From contig DXGH01000073.1 of assembly GCA_019114005.1 (NCBI GenBank), positions 124,001 through 188,000 on the forward strand: DNA of 64,000 bases, in the 5' to 3' direction. Below are positions 43,868 through 52,673 of this stretch, one piece after another. Every line of letters begins with the position of its first letter. Position 1 is the stretch's first letter. The stretch comes from Candidatus Acetatifactor stercoripullorum (lineage in GTDB: Bacteria; Bacillota; Clostridia; Lachnospirales; Lachnospiraceae). Below the pieces are notes generated by a model. It worked only from the letters and a program-made list of their open reading frames with translations. It had not been told where the DNA came from and did not search any database. The position numbers and the translations under genes are program-made.

Positions 43868-45520
43868 ATGGTATCAGATCGAAACTTAGAAATAATCAAT
43901 TCCATAAAGCAGTCGGACTTAAATTCACACAAGGCTCTGCGTGACCTTTTGGACATGGCGAAGGTAATCGCTGATGAGCAAGGTGATAATGACCTTGCCT
44001 ATGCGTTGAAGCTGTCTGATTTCGTCAAACGGAAAGTGCCTGCACTTCCTGTATCGGCTGGAATGAATGAGCTGTATTGGGAGGCATTGAAGTTTGAAGC
44101 GCCGCACCGGTTTGAAAGCTTCCTGCTGTACATGGAACGCAGGCGCCGCCCGGAAAAGCGCTTTTACCAGCCAAGGCGGAGAACTTTGCATATCGTTGCA
44201 GAAGATCTGCAGGACTTGGAAGATGGCAGGCTTGATTTCTATGGGTTATCACTGCCGCCTCGGGTAGGGAAATCAACCATCTGCATATTCTTCCTGGCAT
44301 GGGTTATTGGGAAACGTCCTGCAAGCCACAACGCCATGTCTGGCCATTCCGGCATATTGGCGGACAGATTTTATACAGATGTGATGAAGCTTACCACAAG
44401 CGAAGAATATACCTTTTCGGAGATATTCCCGGATGTAAAAGTGCGGGCGACTTCTGCGGATAAAAAGGAACTGCGGTATGACGAGACAGAAAGCTTTGCA
44501 ACGCTCACCTGCCGGGGCATTGACGGCACATGGACAGGAGCTGTCGATATCAGCGCAGACGGATATCTGTATGTTGATGATATGGTCCGGGACAGAACGG
44601 AATCATTAAGCCCGAAACGGCTGGAAGCCAGGTACCAGGATTACCTGAACGTGCTGGTTGACCGCAAGAATGACGGCTCGCGTGAATTAATGGTTGGCAC
44701 CAGGTGGAACGTATTAGACCCATTAGGCCGCGCAGAATCAGAAAATAAGAACAATCCGAGGTACAGATTCAGAAAGATACCGGCCCTGAATGAGCACGAT
44801 GAATCAAACTTCGAATATGACTACGGGAAAGGGTTTTCTACACAGTATTACCGTGATATGAGGGAAAAACTTGACCGGAATGAGTGGATGGCCAAGTATC
44901 AGCAGAAACCATTTATCCGGGAAGGATTATTATTTCCGCTGGACGAACTGGACACTACTTTCAATGGAGTGCTGCCAGACGGGGACTGTCTTACTGCGGC
45001 AGCCTGCGATGTGGCGTGGGGAGGAGGGGACAGCCTTTCAATGCCTTTTGGGAAGGCATATGGAAGCAGAGAGGACGGCCCGGTATACATTACAGACTGG
45101 ATATTCAACAAGGGTGACAAATATGTGACAAAACCGCTGGTTGTGGCAAAGACATTACAGCACAGGCCCAATATGGAGCGTTTTGAAGCGAATAATGGCG
45201 GCGATGAGTACGCAGAATCTGTAAATTCGATGCTCAAGGAACAGGGATTCAAAACCAGCATTACATGGGCAAAAGCAAGCAACCAGATAGGGAAGATGGC
45301 GAAGATTATCCAGTATGCGCCGGATATTAAGCGGCGGTTCCGTTTCCTTAAGCCAGAGTTGCAGAGCGAAGAATATAAAGCGGCCATGGAAGAGCTGGGC
45401 ATGATTACTCAGGTTGGGAAAAACGAACATGAGGACAGCGCGGACGGATTAGTGCAGCTGCTGCAGCTTATTTCCGGGGAAGTATACGCTAAATGCGAAG
45501 CAATGGAAAGACCGTTTTAA
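43868..45520 (+). CDS. Phage terminase large subunit
   Basis: The 550-residue packaging motor has an N-terminal helical region. The ATPase Walker A is PPRVGKST near 130-137 and Walker B is GYLYVDDM near 240. The C-terminal RNase H-like nuclease has its first catalytic Asp in AACDVAWGGGDS near 378. It cuts concatemers and pumps DNA into proheads through the portal. The start at 43868 follows CAGGAG. Length is usual for this TerL type. Confidence 0.92.
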   Translation: MVSDRNLEIINSIKQSDLNSHKALRDLLDMAKVIADEQGDNDLAYALKLSDFVKRKVPALPVSAGMNELYWEALKFEAPHRFESFLLYMERRRRPEKRFYQPRRRTLHIVAEDLQDLEDGRLDFYGLSLPPRVGKSTICIFFLAWVIGKRPASHNAMSGHSGILADRFYTDVMKLTTSEEYTFSEIFPDVKVRATSADKKELRYDETESFATLTCRGIDGTWTGAVDISADGYLYVDDMVRDRTESLSPKRLEARYQDYLNVLVDRKNDGSRELMVGTRWNVLDPLGRAESENKNNPRYRFRKIPALNEHDESNFEYDYGKGFSTQYYRDMREKLDRNEWMAKYQQKPFIREGLLFPLDELDTTFNGVLPDGDCLTAAACDVAWGGGDSLSMPFGKAYGSREDGPVYITDWIFNKGDKYVTKPLVVAKTLQHRPNMERFEANNGGDEYAESVNSMLKEQGFKTSITWAKASNQIGKMAKIIQYAPDIKRRFRFLKPELQSEEYKAAMEELGMITQVGKNEHEDSADGLVQLLQLISGEVYAKCEAMERPF

Positions 45521-45531
45521 GGGGGGACAGC

Positions 45532-45966
45532 GTGGTTTCAAAGGAAATTTTAATCCAGTACAGCGATCTGCAGCAGGAAATCAGTGAATTACAGGAGAGG
45601 AAAAAAGTTTTGGAGAAGCAGTTTAAATCGTTCCTTGACGGCGGCACTGTCACGGATATGGTGACAGGGGGAAGCGGCGGGATTCAGCATTTTAAGATCG
45701 AGGGGTTTCCTGTTGTCGCTTATGAAAAGGCAAGAAATGCCTTATCGAGGAACATCCAGAAAATAGAGGATAAGTATACGGAACTGCTTGAATTACAAAA
45801 TGAGGCAGAGGAATACATAGAATCTATCGGAGACAGCCGCATGAGGAGAATTATCAGAATGAGGTTTCTTGACAAGATGACATGGAACCAGGTTGCGGAC
45901 AATATTGGGGGAAACAATACGGAGGACAGTGTAAAGAAAGCATTTTACCGATTCATTGAAGAATAA
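45532..45966 (+). CDS. Sigma-70 region 4-like phage regulator (DUF1492/ArpU-like)
   Basis: The 144-residue protein starts with GTG behind GGGGGG, 11 bases after TerL. Residues 1-100 are helical and probably coiled (around QQEISELQERKKVLEKQF). The end is a helix-turn-helix (RMRFLDKMTWNQVADNIGG and NTEDSVKKAFYRF) as in ArpU-like late regulators. Such genes usually lie before the terminase genes. Here it sits between TerL and portal and is followed by a terminator. Confidence 0.7.
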   Translation: MVSKEILIQYSDLQQEISELQERKKVLEKQFKSFLDGGTVTDMVTGGSGGIQHFKIEGFPVVAYEKARNALSRNIQKIEDKYTELLELQNEAEEYIESIGDSRMRRIIRMRFLDKMTWNQVADNIGGNNTEDSVKKAFYRFIEE

Positions 45967-46030
45967 GCAAAGTTGTCCCATATGTCCCGAAAAAAAGTTT
46001 TATTATTATACTCAGCAGAAATGCAGAATG

Positions 46031-46060
46031 AAGCCCGGAGTGAAACATCTGGGCTTTTTT
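46031..46060 (+). terminator. Terminator between the ArpU-like gene and portal
   Basis: AAGCCC (46031-46036) pairs with GGGCTT (46051-46056), and six T end the element. The portal gene begins within 100 bases, so head-gene transcription must read through it or start anew. Confidence 0.65.
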
Positions 46061-46154
46061 GCGCAGGAAAGGCGGTGGGAATCAGTTGGAATGTCTTTAT
46101 CATCATAATGACAAACCATTTCATAAGGTCTGCAAGGGGCGGTATGGCAGGAAA

Positions 46155-47582
46155 ATGATTATCAGCCGTCGTGAAGCGATCCGAAATTTTAAGGAGGCAC
46201 TTGAAGAATTGGATCATGCGCTCCCAATTCATAACCAGAACCGCCGGGAAATTGATTATCTGTATCATTATGTGTCAGGAGACCAGCCGATTCTCTACCG
46301 GGTGAAGGATGTGCGCCCGGAAATCAAGAACGACATCGTGGAGAATCATGCCTGGGAATTTACCCGGTTCTCCATGGCGCAGAATTATGGGGAGCCTATC
46401 CAGTATACCAGCGTGACTGAGGATGAGGAAAAATCGAAAGAAATTGACCAGCTGAATCGGTTCATGAAGACCAGAAGCAAAGATTATCATGATATTGTCA
46501 TGGGGGACTGGCAGAGCACCTGCGGTACGTCGTACCGGGAAACCTGGAGCTGCCCCAGGGACGAAGTCGATGCGGGAGAGCCGATGTTTGATTTATGTGC
46601 TCCAGACCCACGGGAGAATTTTATCATATATTCTCCAGCACATGGAAATCCATCCTTGATGTCTGTATCCATCCGGAAAGATGAAGAGGGGCGGAATTTG
46701 TATTACTGCACCACAAAATCATATGTTTACTGCATCCGGGACGGCGGGATGGTTCCAGAGAAGTCCTCTCCAAACGGCCACGGAAGGATTCTGCTGGTGG
46801 AATTTCCCAATAATCCCCGGAGGCTGTCTGATGTAGAGATTGCGATCACCATGATGGACGCAATTAACCGTGTGCAGTCGAACCGGGTGGACGGCGTGGA
46901 GCAGTTTGTGCAGGCTTTTATCAAATTCGTAAACTGCGAGATTGATGAAACGACATTTCTACGGATGTGCAAGATAGGGGCGCTTAGTGTAAAGACAGTC
47001 AATCCGTCCATGCCAGCAGATGTGGGAAGTGTTTCCAGTGAATTGAATCAGGAACAGACGCAGACCCTGAAAGATGACCTTTACAAAAATATGCTGATTA
47101 TTGCTGGAATGCCTGGCCGGGAGCAGAATACCGGCGGCGATACCGGACAGGCAGTGTACCTGAGGAATGGCTGGGATTTCGCAGAGCAGCGGGCAAAGAT
47201 AGACGAGCCGGTTACAAAGAGATCGGAGCGGGAATTTTTAAAAATTGTCCTGAATATCCTGCGGACAAAGCAGCAGCTTTCCAGCCTGACGATTGCAGAC
47301 ATCGACATCAAGATTACCAGAAACAAGACGGATAATATGCTGGTTAAGGCACAGGCGCTGATTTATCTGCTGGAAAAGGGAATCCATCCTAAAATCGCAA
47401 TCCAGACCTGTGACCTATGGGGCGATCCGGAGAAAGTGTATGTGCAGTCGAAGCCATACCTGGATGCCCTGTATAAGACGGCAGCAGAGAAACAGGCTGA
47501 AATGGAGGCAGAACAGAAAAGAAACCTGGAAATGGACAGGGCAGATCGGGGAGGGACAGCAGATGGTGGAAATACGGTGTAA
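46155..47582 (+). CDS. Phage portal protein (SPP1 Gp6-like)
   Basis: The product of about 475 residues has the SPP1-type portal pattern: an N-terminal helical part with the YHYVSGDQPILYR motif, a long alpha/beta clip and stem region, and a C-terminal helix-rich crown. It forms the dodecameric ring at the capsid vertex. The start is uncertain. The ATG at 46155 is used here, but the frame is open upstream to TTG codons at 46086 (with GGTGG before it) and 46059. The upstream residues CLYHHNDKPFHKVC look zinc-finger-like and might be real. Confidence 0.85.
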   Translation: MIISRREAIRNFKEALEELDHALPIHNQNRREIDYLYHYVSGDQPILYRVKDVRPEIKNDIVENHAWEFTRFSMAQNYGEPIQYTSVTEDEEKSKEIDQLNRFMKTRSKDYHDIVMGDWQSTCGTSYRETWSCPRDEVDAGEPMFDLCAPDPRENFIIYSPAHGNPSLMSVSIRKDEEGRNLYYCTTKSYVYCIRDGGMVPEKSSPNGHGRILLVEFPNNPRRLSDVEIAITMMDAINRVQSNRVDGVEQFVQAFIKFVNCEIDETTFLRMCKIGALSVKTVNPSMPADVGSVSSELNQEQTQTLKDDLYKNMLIIAGMPGREQNTGGDTGQAVYLRNGWDFAEQRAKIDEPVTKRSEREFLKIVLNILRTKQQLSSLTIADIDIKITRNKTDNMLVKAQALIYLLEKGIHPKIAIQTCDLWGDPEKVYVQSKPYLDALYKTAAEKQAEMEAEQKRNLEMDRADRGGTADGGNTV

Positions 47583-47757
47583 AGGCTGCGGGCGGCTCCT
47601 GGGATATTTTGAGGGGAGCGGCCGGATAAAATGCCAGCGGGCAGGCTGCGGTGCGGTAAATGAATTTGACACTGCATCCATGCAGTATGCGCCAGCAGCA
47701 AGGAAAGCAGCATCCATGAGAAACAGAGCGACTTCCAGCGGGGTGACTCTTTGCTGA
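47563..47757 (+). CDS. Com-like zinc-finger protein
   Basis: The 64-residue protein has CKGCGRLL near the start and then IKCQRAGCG, a four-cysteine zinc ribbon like that of phage Mu Com. Mu Com activates translation of the DNA-modification gene mom. It overlaps the end of the portal gene by 20 bases and has GGGGAGGG upstream. No mom-like gene is visible nearby, so its target is unknown. Confidence 0.65.
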   Translation: MVEIRCKGCGRLLGYFEGSGRIKCQRAGCGAVNEFDTASMQYAPAARKAASMRNRATSSGVTLC

Positions 47758-47857
47758 GAGCCGTTCTTTTTATATTTGCAGGCCTGAGCGTAAGAGGGCG
47801 GAAACTATGCGGAGCGCACCGTGTTAAAAAAGTGTATGTTTCGGAAGGAGAATGAAA

Positions 47858-48421
47858 ATGACCAGAGAACAGATTAAAGAACAGTTCCCGGAGGCAGCCG
47901 AGGAACAGATTACTGCAATACTGAACATTAACGGAACAGATATCGCCGCAGCGAAGAAAAATACTGTTGATCCCAAGGTGCTGAAAAAGCTGCAGGAAGA
48001 TTCCGCAGCCTATCAGAAGCTGCAGGAGGCGGGGCTGTCAGATGAAGAAAAGATTCAGAAGCAGCTGAAAGCCGCCAGGGATGCGGAAGCTGATTTTAAA
48101 AGGAAGTCGAACCGCTTGGATGTAGAGAAAATTCTTGTGGCAGCGGGGCTTGCAGAAGAGGACTATAAAGATTTGATTGACGGGCTGGTATCGGAGGATG
48201 CGGAAGCATCGAAAACGCTGGCCACAAACCTGTCCAAGATGCTTGCGAAGCAGAAGGAAGCGGCCGTCCAAAAGACAAAGGAAGAGCTGATGGACGGCAC
48301 AAAGGGCGGCGCAGGCGGAAACGGCGGAGACGGCGGGGCTGGCGGCGGACAGGGTGGGGACGATGATGAGTCCGACGGCGCAAAATATGCGCAGATGTAC
48401 AATGCCCAGTATGAAGTGTAG
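47858..48421 (+). CDS. Scaffold-like phage head protein (GP20/DUF4355-like)
   Basis: The 187-residue protein is highly helical and charged (about 40-145), with a Gly/Asp-rich flexible tail (GGAGGNGGDGGAGGGQGG). Such proteins just upstream of the capsid gene usually serve as internal scaffolds. The start at 47858 has AAGGAG 7 bases upstream; an ATG at 47852 is too close. Confidence 0.65.
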   Translation: MTREQIKEQFPEAAEEQITAILNINGTDIAAAKKNTVDPKVLKKLQEDSAAYQKLQEAGLSDEEKIQKQLKAARDAEADFKRKSNRLDVEKILVAAGLAEEDYKDLIDGLVSEDAEASKTLATNLSKMLAKQKEAAVQKTKEELMDGTKGGAGGNGGDGGAGGGQGGDDDESDGAKYAQMYNAQYEV

Positions 48422-48433
48422 GAGGTAAACAAG

Positions 48434-48757
48434 ATGGCATTCCATAAAACAGAACAGACATATGAGAGGCCGAATTTCCTGGACAGCGAAGTCGGCTTAG
48501 TGCTGAAAACGAGGGAAATTCCACAGTCCATGGGAAAGGATCAGGACAACAGGAAGATTGTTGCTGGCGGCACTCCTTTTCCTTCCAACGATTCCAGTGC
48601 TGCAGGAATCGTATTTGAAACCATTGATGTGACTGACGATGAAAAGAGGCCGGGTTCCGTGATTGTAGCTGGAAGAATTATCAAAGCAAATCTTCCGGTT
48701 ACGCTGGATGGCGGCGCAGAAACGGCGCTGAAGGCACTCGGCATCGTGTTTGTATAA
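48434..48757 (+). CDS. Possible head decoration protein
   Basis: The 107-residue protein lies between scaffold and major capsid genes, the usual place of decoration proteins in phages with GpE-type capsids. It is beta-rich, with Gly-containing loops (KIVAGGTPFPSND) and no helix-rich part. TAGGAGG precedes the ATG. Assignment rests on position and general features. Confidence 0.5.
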   Translation: MAFHKTEQTYERPNFLDSEVGLVLKTREIPQSMGKDQDNRKIVAGGTPFPSNDSSAAGIVFETIDVTDDEKRPGSVIVAGRIIKANLPVTLDGGAETALKALGIVFV

Positions 48758-48776
48758 AAGACAGGAGGGCAAAATC

Positions 48777-50102
48777 ATGCCGGAAATTTTGGAAATGATC
48801 AAAAGTAAAGACAGGCTTTCTTTTTCCCAGAATTATTCTGTGAAAAGGGCATATAAAGGGAATACCCTGTTCCCGGATGTGAAGACGCCGAATCTGGAAG
48901 CTGAATATTTCAGGCTTTCACAGGGCTCTGCACTTCCGACACTTGCCATGGTGCATGCGCTGGATACGGAGGCGGCAATCGGCACAAGACCGGCGCTGGA
49001 GAAGGTGACGGTGGAAAAATTCCTGATCAAAGAGAAAATCAACCAGTCTGAAAAGACCCAGGAATACATCAAAAATGGTGTAGATGAGAGCGGCTTGGTG
49101 CGGTATATCTACGATGACATGGGGAGGCTGTCCGATTCTGTAGTCGCAAGGGCGGAGCTGATGAAGCAGAATGTGATGTCAGAAGGGAAAATCACCATCA
49201 ATGAAAACCATCTGAATTTTGTCATTGACCTGGGCGTCCCGGCGGACAATTTCGTGGCCGCAAACTGGTCTGACCCGGAACACAATATCCTGGGAGACAT
49301 CGCGGCCTGGAAAAAGATCGCCAAAGACCAGGGCCAGACAATCACCAAAGTACAGACTTCTGAAAAAATTCTTGCTTATATGCAGAATAACAGGGGAATC
49401 CAGGTCGCCATTAACAGTGCGCTGGGAGCTGGCACTTTTGTCAGTGTTGCACAGGTGAATACCCTGATGCAGCAGATGTTCGGCTTCACCATTGAGGCGG
49501 ATGAGGATGTCTACGCAGTGCTGGAAAAGCAGCCCAACGGCACTCTGAAAAGGAAAAGTACCCGCTTTTTCCCAGAGAATAAATTCACGATGTATACGGC
49601 AGGCGCGAATGGGAAAGTGGGCACCGGACTCTGGGGCAGGCCTCCGGAAGAGCTTGCCTATGGACCGTGGACGGAGAAGTCTGCAAAGCAGTTTGTGACC
49701 ATTACCCAGTGGGAAACGCCGGACCCGGTTGCAACATGGACGAAAGCATCCGGCCTCTTCGTGCCGGTACTGCCGAATCCGGAGGGAATGATCATTGCAA
49801 CAATCGCTTTTGACGATGGCGGCAGCCTGGACAACCTGAATGTAACGAGCGCGGCAGGAACCGCTTCGGGAGATACCAAGATTACAGTGTCTCCGGTTCT
49901 GACGGATGGAAATTTCTATAAATACAAAACAGGCGAGAACCTGAAGCTGCCCGAGTACGGCGCGAATGTGAGAACCTGGTCTTCCTGGGACGGCGCTTCT
50001 GACATTACTGCGGCAACAGGCAATGAAATCTGCATTGTGGAATGCGATGCAAACTATAAGGCTGTGAAAGCCGGAATCACTACGGTAACATCCAAGGCGT
50101 AA
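48777..50102 (+). CDS. Major capsid protein (lambda GpE-like) with an extra C-terminal domain
   Basis: The 441-residue protein shows the GpE family course: the N-terminal FPDVKTPNLEAEYF region, the EKVTVEKFLIKEKINQSE spine, and the central VYAVLEKQPNGTLKR part. The typical TQWETPDPVATWTKASGLFVP end follows near 320-345. About 90 more residues (from GGSLDNLNVTSAAGT) form a beta-rich, Ig-like extension that may decorate the capsid surface. GGAGGGC precedes the ATG at 48777. Confidence 0.85.
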   Translation: MPEILEMIKSKDRLSFSQNYSVKRAYKGNTLFPDVKTPNLEAEYFRLSQGSALPTLAMVHALDTEAAIGTRPALEKVTVEKFLIKEKINQSEKTQEYIKNGVDESGLVRYIYDDMGRLSDSVVARAELMKQNVMSEGKITINENHLNFVIDLGVPADNFVAANWSDPEHNILGDIAAWKKIAKDQGQTITKVQTSEKILAYMQNNRGIQVAINSALGAGTFVSVAQVNTLMQQMFGFTIEADEDVYAVLEKQPNGTLKRKSTRFFPENKFTMYTAGANGKVGTGLWGRPPEELAYGPWTEKSAKQFVTITQWETPDPVATWTKASGLFVPVLPNPEGMIIATIAFDDGGSLDNLNVTSAAGTASGDTKITVSPVLTDGNFYKYKTGENLKLPEYGANVRTWSSWDGASDITAATGNEICIVECDANYKAVKAGITTVTSKA

Positions 50103-50116
50103 GGAGATGATGGGGC

Positions 50117-50440
50117 ATGGAACTGCTGCTGGATGAAATTCTGAAAGATTTGGAAACTGAATTGGGCCTGAAAGAGGAATCTGATGCGGCGGTTCTTGCC
50201 TCTAAGATAAAGAATGCTGCCCGGGAGGTGCGGTTAAAGCGCAGCTACCCGGAGCATTTTACGGAAGAGCAGATTGTAAAGGATTTGGAGAAGCACTATT
50301 CCAATATCCGGGAGCTGGCTCTGTATGATTTTAACCAGGCAGGCGCAGAAGGACAGACCTCCTACAATGAGAACGGCACCAATCGTACATGGAAAAGCCG
50401 GAATGACTGTTTAATGGGCGTATTTGCCTACTGCAGGTAG
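50117..50440 (+). CDS. Head-tail connector protein
   Basis: The 107-residue helical protein lies directly after the capsid gene. It has the DEILKDLETELG start and the RELALYDFNQAGAEGQ pattern seen in Gp6/QLRG-type connector proteins of siphoviruses. It should extend the portal channel. Bases 50441-50547 hold no gene. Confidence 0.65.
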   Translation: MELLLDEILKDLETELGLKEESDAAVLASKIKNAAREVRLKRSYPEHFTEEQIVKDLEKHYSNIRELALYDFNQAGAEGQTSYNENGTNRTWKSRNDCLMGVFAYCR

Positions 50441-50547
50441 AAGATTGTGCGTGGCCATTGCGGTGGTTTCGCCGGGATGGCTGCAGGGCGGCACTCATTA
50501 GGCGGTGGTGGGCGGAGTGCTGAAAATTCAGAGAAAGGTGGCGTGTT

Positions 50548-50976
50548 ATGCGAAGTTTGAAAAAGAATATGCAGAAATTACACTATAGCCTTTACTCTAA
50601 ACAGATTATGATTTATGAAAAAGATGAAAATGGAAATATCATTTATGACGAGATAGACGGAGAGGTGCTTCCCCGGATTATTGCCGAAAGAGCAGGATAC
50701 AGTGAACCCGTCTCTTTTTATGCCAATATTTCGGCGGCGAATGGCACGTCCGATTCCGAGGTATTCGGTGTGTCACTTGATTACACCAAGACTATTTCCA
50801 CAAGCGATATGACATTGCCGATTTCAGAGACTTCGCTGATTTGGTTTGAAACGGAACCGACCTACAATGATGATGGAACGGTCAACGAAGCGTCTGCGGA
50901 TTATTCTGTGGTGGCAGTGGCAAGGTCTTTGAACAATGTCGTGTATGCGATTAAGAAGCTGGCGAAAGAAGGCTGA
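50548..50976 (+). CDS. Head closure-like neck protein
   Basis: The 142-residue beta-rich protein follows the connector and precedes the HK97 gp10-like gene, the usual place of a head-tail stopper. It carries the phrases VSFYANISAANG and FGVSLDYTKTIS. AAAGGTGG lies upstream. Assignment is by gene order and fold impression. Confidence 0.55.
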   Translation: MRSLKKNMQKLHYSLYSKQIMIYEKDENGNIIYDEIDGEVLPRIIAERAGYSEPVSFYANISAANGTSDSEVFGVSLDYTKTISTSDMTLPISETSLIWFETEPTYNDDGTVNEASADYSVVAVARSLNNVVYAIKKLAKEG

Positions 50977-50980
50977 TGAT

Positions 50981-51553
50981 ATGGCAAAGAGAATTTCGTT
51001 TGGACTTAGTGTGGCAGAGGTGCAGGCGGCGATCAAAGAGATTAAAGCTTATCAGAATGACCTTAACCGTAAATGCGAGGAATTATGCCGCAGGCTGACG
51101 CAAGAGGGTATTCAGATAGCGCAGGTGCATATCGGCAGTAGCGGATTTGGTAAGTATGTCCGTTTATCCTCTGAAATCACTCCAGAGAAAGCTGGATGCA
51201 AGGCTATCGTCTATATGGAAGATACCACGAAGATTAAAAGCGAGTGGCAGACCAAGGAGGGCGTACGGAGCGCAGAGGTCTCACCTATGCTCATGTTAGA
51301 GTTTGGGTCTGGGCTTAAGGCTGAAAATCCTGCCAATATTCCGGGTGTAGGTACTGGAACATTCCCCGGCGGCAAGCATGGCAACGAACCAGGTTGGTAC
51401 TACATGGACTTGGAGGGTAACTGGCATTATTCAACCGGAATTTCCCCGAAAATGCCTATGTATTATACAGGAAAGGAATTGAGGGAAAAGGTTGTGGCGA
51501 TTGCAAAAGAAATTTTGCATAAGCTCTCCCTTTGTCGTATAATGGCGATATAA
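50981..51553 (+). CDS. HK97 gp10-like tail-joining protein, 3' end altered by a moron
   Basis: The 190-residue protein has a helical N-terminus, then SPMLMLEFGSGLKAENPANI and PGWYYMDLEGNWHYSTGI, characteristic of the HK97 gp10 neck family. Its last residues (LSLCRIMAI) are read through the promoter of the next gene (51515-51543). The natural C-terminus was therefore probably replaced when the moron was inserted. The start at 50981 immediately follows the upstream gene. Confidence 0.75.
   Translation: MAKRISFGLSVAEVQAAIKEIKAYQNDLNRKCEELCRRLTQEGIQIAQVHIGSSGFGKYVRLSSEITPEKAGCKAIVYMEDTTKIKSEWQTKEGVRSAEVSPMLMLEFGSGLKAENPANIPGVGTGTFPGGKHGNEPGWYYMDLEGNWHYSTGISPKMPMYYTGKELREKVVAIAKEILHKLSLCRIMAI
51515..51543 (+). 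promoter_or_regulatory. Promoter of the neck-region moron
   Basis: TTGCAT (51515-51520) and a perfect TATAAT (51538-51543) are separated by 17 bases. It lies within the coding end of the gp10-like gene, 27 bases before the moron start. Confidence 0.75.
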
Positions 51554-51569
51554 GGAGGAATGTAGATAA

Positions 51570-52142
51570 ATGAGTGACTTACATCAAAGAGATATTGAAA
51601 ATGAAATATTGGATATATTGGAGGAAAAGGGTCCTTTAACTACTAGACAAATAGTAGAACAATTAAACATAGCACAATCAACGTGCGAAATGCGTTTAAG
51701 GAAATTTGTTGAAGAAGGGAAGCTGCTCCGAATCTCAGCTAAGAATAGTGGGAAAATCTATTTTGCATTGTCCAAAGGTGGTTTTACTGCCGAGGAATAT
51801 GATAATTTGCGTGATGTTATTGTTAAAGATACTGTAGATACAAAAGATGCGTACGAAGTGTTGAGTGAGAAAATTGCGAGAATAGATGATAATGTGAATG
51901 GACTTTTTGCGAATATGATATCTATAATATCTATATTGGTCGCAATATTTGCCTTAATTACTGTGAACGCTAATATAGCATTTGAATTAACACAGGAGAA
52001 TTTACAAGGTGTTTTTGTTGGTATTATCGCAATAAATGTATTTGTTGTGATATGCATTGTTGTATTACTGATTTGTGTAAAACTTATAATTATCAATCCC
52101 ATGTTGGGAAAGAAAAGGAAGAAAAAGTCTAAGAGAGGCTAG
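51570..52142 (+). CDS. Moron: winged-helix domain fused to two membrane helices
   Basis: The 190-residue protein starts with a winged-helix DNA-binding-like domain (about 8-70: EILDILEEKGPLTTRQIVEQ and CEMRLRKFVEEGKLLRIS). A linker follows, then two membrane helices (about 112-132 and 145-168) and a basic tail. The DNA is clearly more AT-rich than the neck and tail genes on either side. It has its own promoter and terminator. It could be a membrane-tethered regulator or an exclusion protein. Confidence 0.75.
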   Translation: MSDLHQRDIENEILDILEEKGPLTTRQIVEQLNIAQSTCEMRLRKFVEEGKLLRISAKNSGKIYFALSKGGFTAEEYDNLRDVIVKDTVDTKDAYEVLSEKIARIDDNVNGLFANMISIISILVAIFALITVNANIAFELTQENLQGVFVGIIAINVFVVICIVVLLICVKLIIINPMLGKKRKKKSKRG

Positions 52143-52156
52143 CCCCTCTCTTTTTT
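52131..52156 (+). terminator. Terminator of the neck-region moron
   Basis: AAGAGAGG (52131-52138) pairs with CCTCTCTT (52145-52152), with six T to 52156. It overlaps the moron stop codon and completes a promoter-gene-terminator unit. Confidence 0.85.
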
Positions 52157-52186
52157 CATACACAAATGCAAGAAAGGATGCGTCTA

Positions 52187-52576
52187 ATGGCAGGCTTCAA
52201 CTGGAACCAATTTTACACATTATTCAAGGCGAAAATGGGAGATTCCTGCACCGTAGGGCGGTACACAATCCCCAAATTGCCCACATACCCATACTGCGAC
52301 ATCGCCTTGTTGGACAATTCCGGCGGCAATTACGATCTGCAAGGCCACGAGAGCAGCTTAACGCCGCTGATTACTATAACAGTGTACGATAATAATTATG
52401 GTGATGCCAGGTGCTATGAAGTCAGCATGAAAGCCAAGGAGCTGATGCTGTCCTACGGTTTCCAGTGCAGGACGGGGCCAGTTAAGATAGACAACACAGA
52501 CCCGGCAGTGGCCAGGTGGGTGGCGAGATACCAGAGAATCTTCGGCAGCGGAGATGAATTAAGAAAATTACGCTGA
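52187..52576 (+). CDS. Tail terminator/minor tail protein-like
   Basis: The 129-residue protein lies between the gp10-like gene and the tail tube gene, where tail terminators are found. It is of alpha/beta type, with phrases LPTYPYCDIALLDNSGG and PLITITVYDNN. GAAAGGA precedes the ATG at 52187; the ATG at 52166 lies before that site. Confidence 0.55.
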   Translation: MAGFNWNQFYTLFKAKMGDSCTVGRYTIPKLPTYPYCDIALLDNSGGNYDLQGHESSLTPLITITVYDNNYGDARCYEVSMKAKELMLSYGFQCRTGPVKIDNTDPAVARWVARYQRIFGSGDELRKLR

Positions 52577-52615
52577 ATGTTCCCGGCATTATGTCGGCGG
52601 CAGATAGATTAAACC

Positions 52616-52639
52616 AAGAGCTGGAAGGCTCTTATTTTT
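52616..52639 (+). terminator. Hairpin with short T-run before the tail tube gene
   Basis: AAGAGC (52616-52621) pairs with GCTCTT (52628-52633), followed by ATTTTTA. It is short, so partial termination is likely. Confidence 0.5.
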
Positions 52640-52673
52640 ATGCCATGAAATCAGTGGCGGAAATGGAGGAAAA

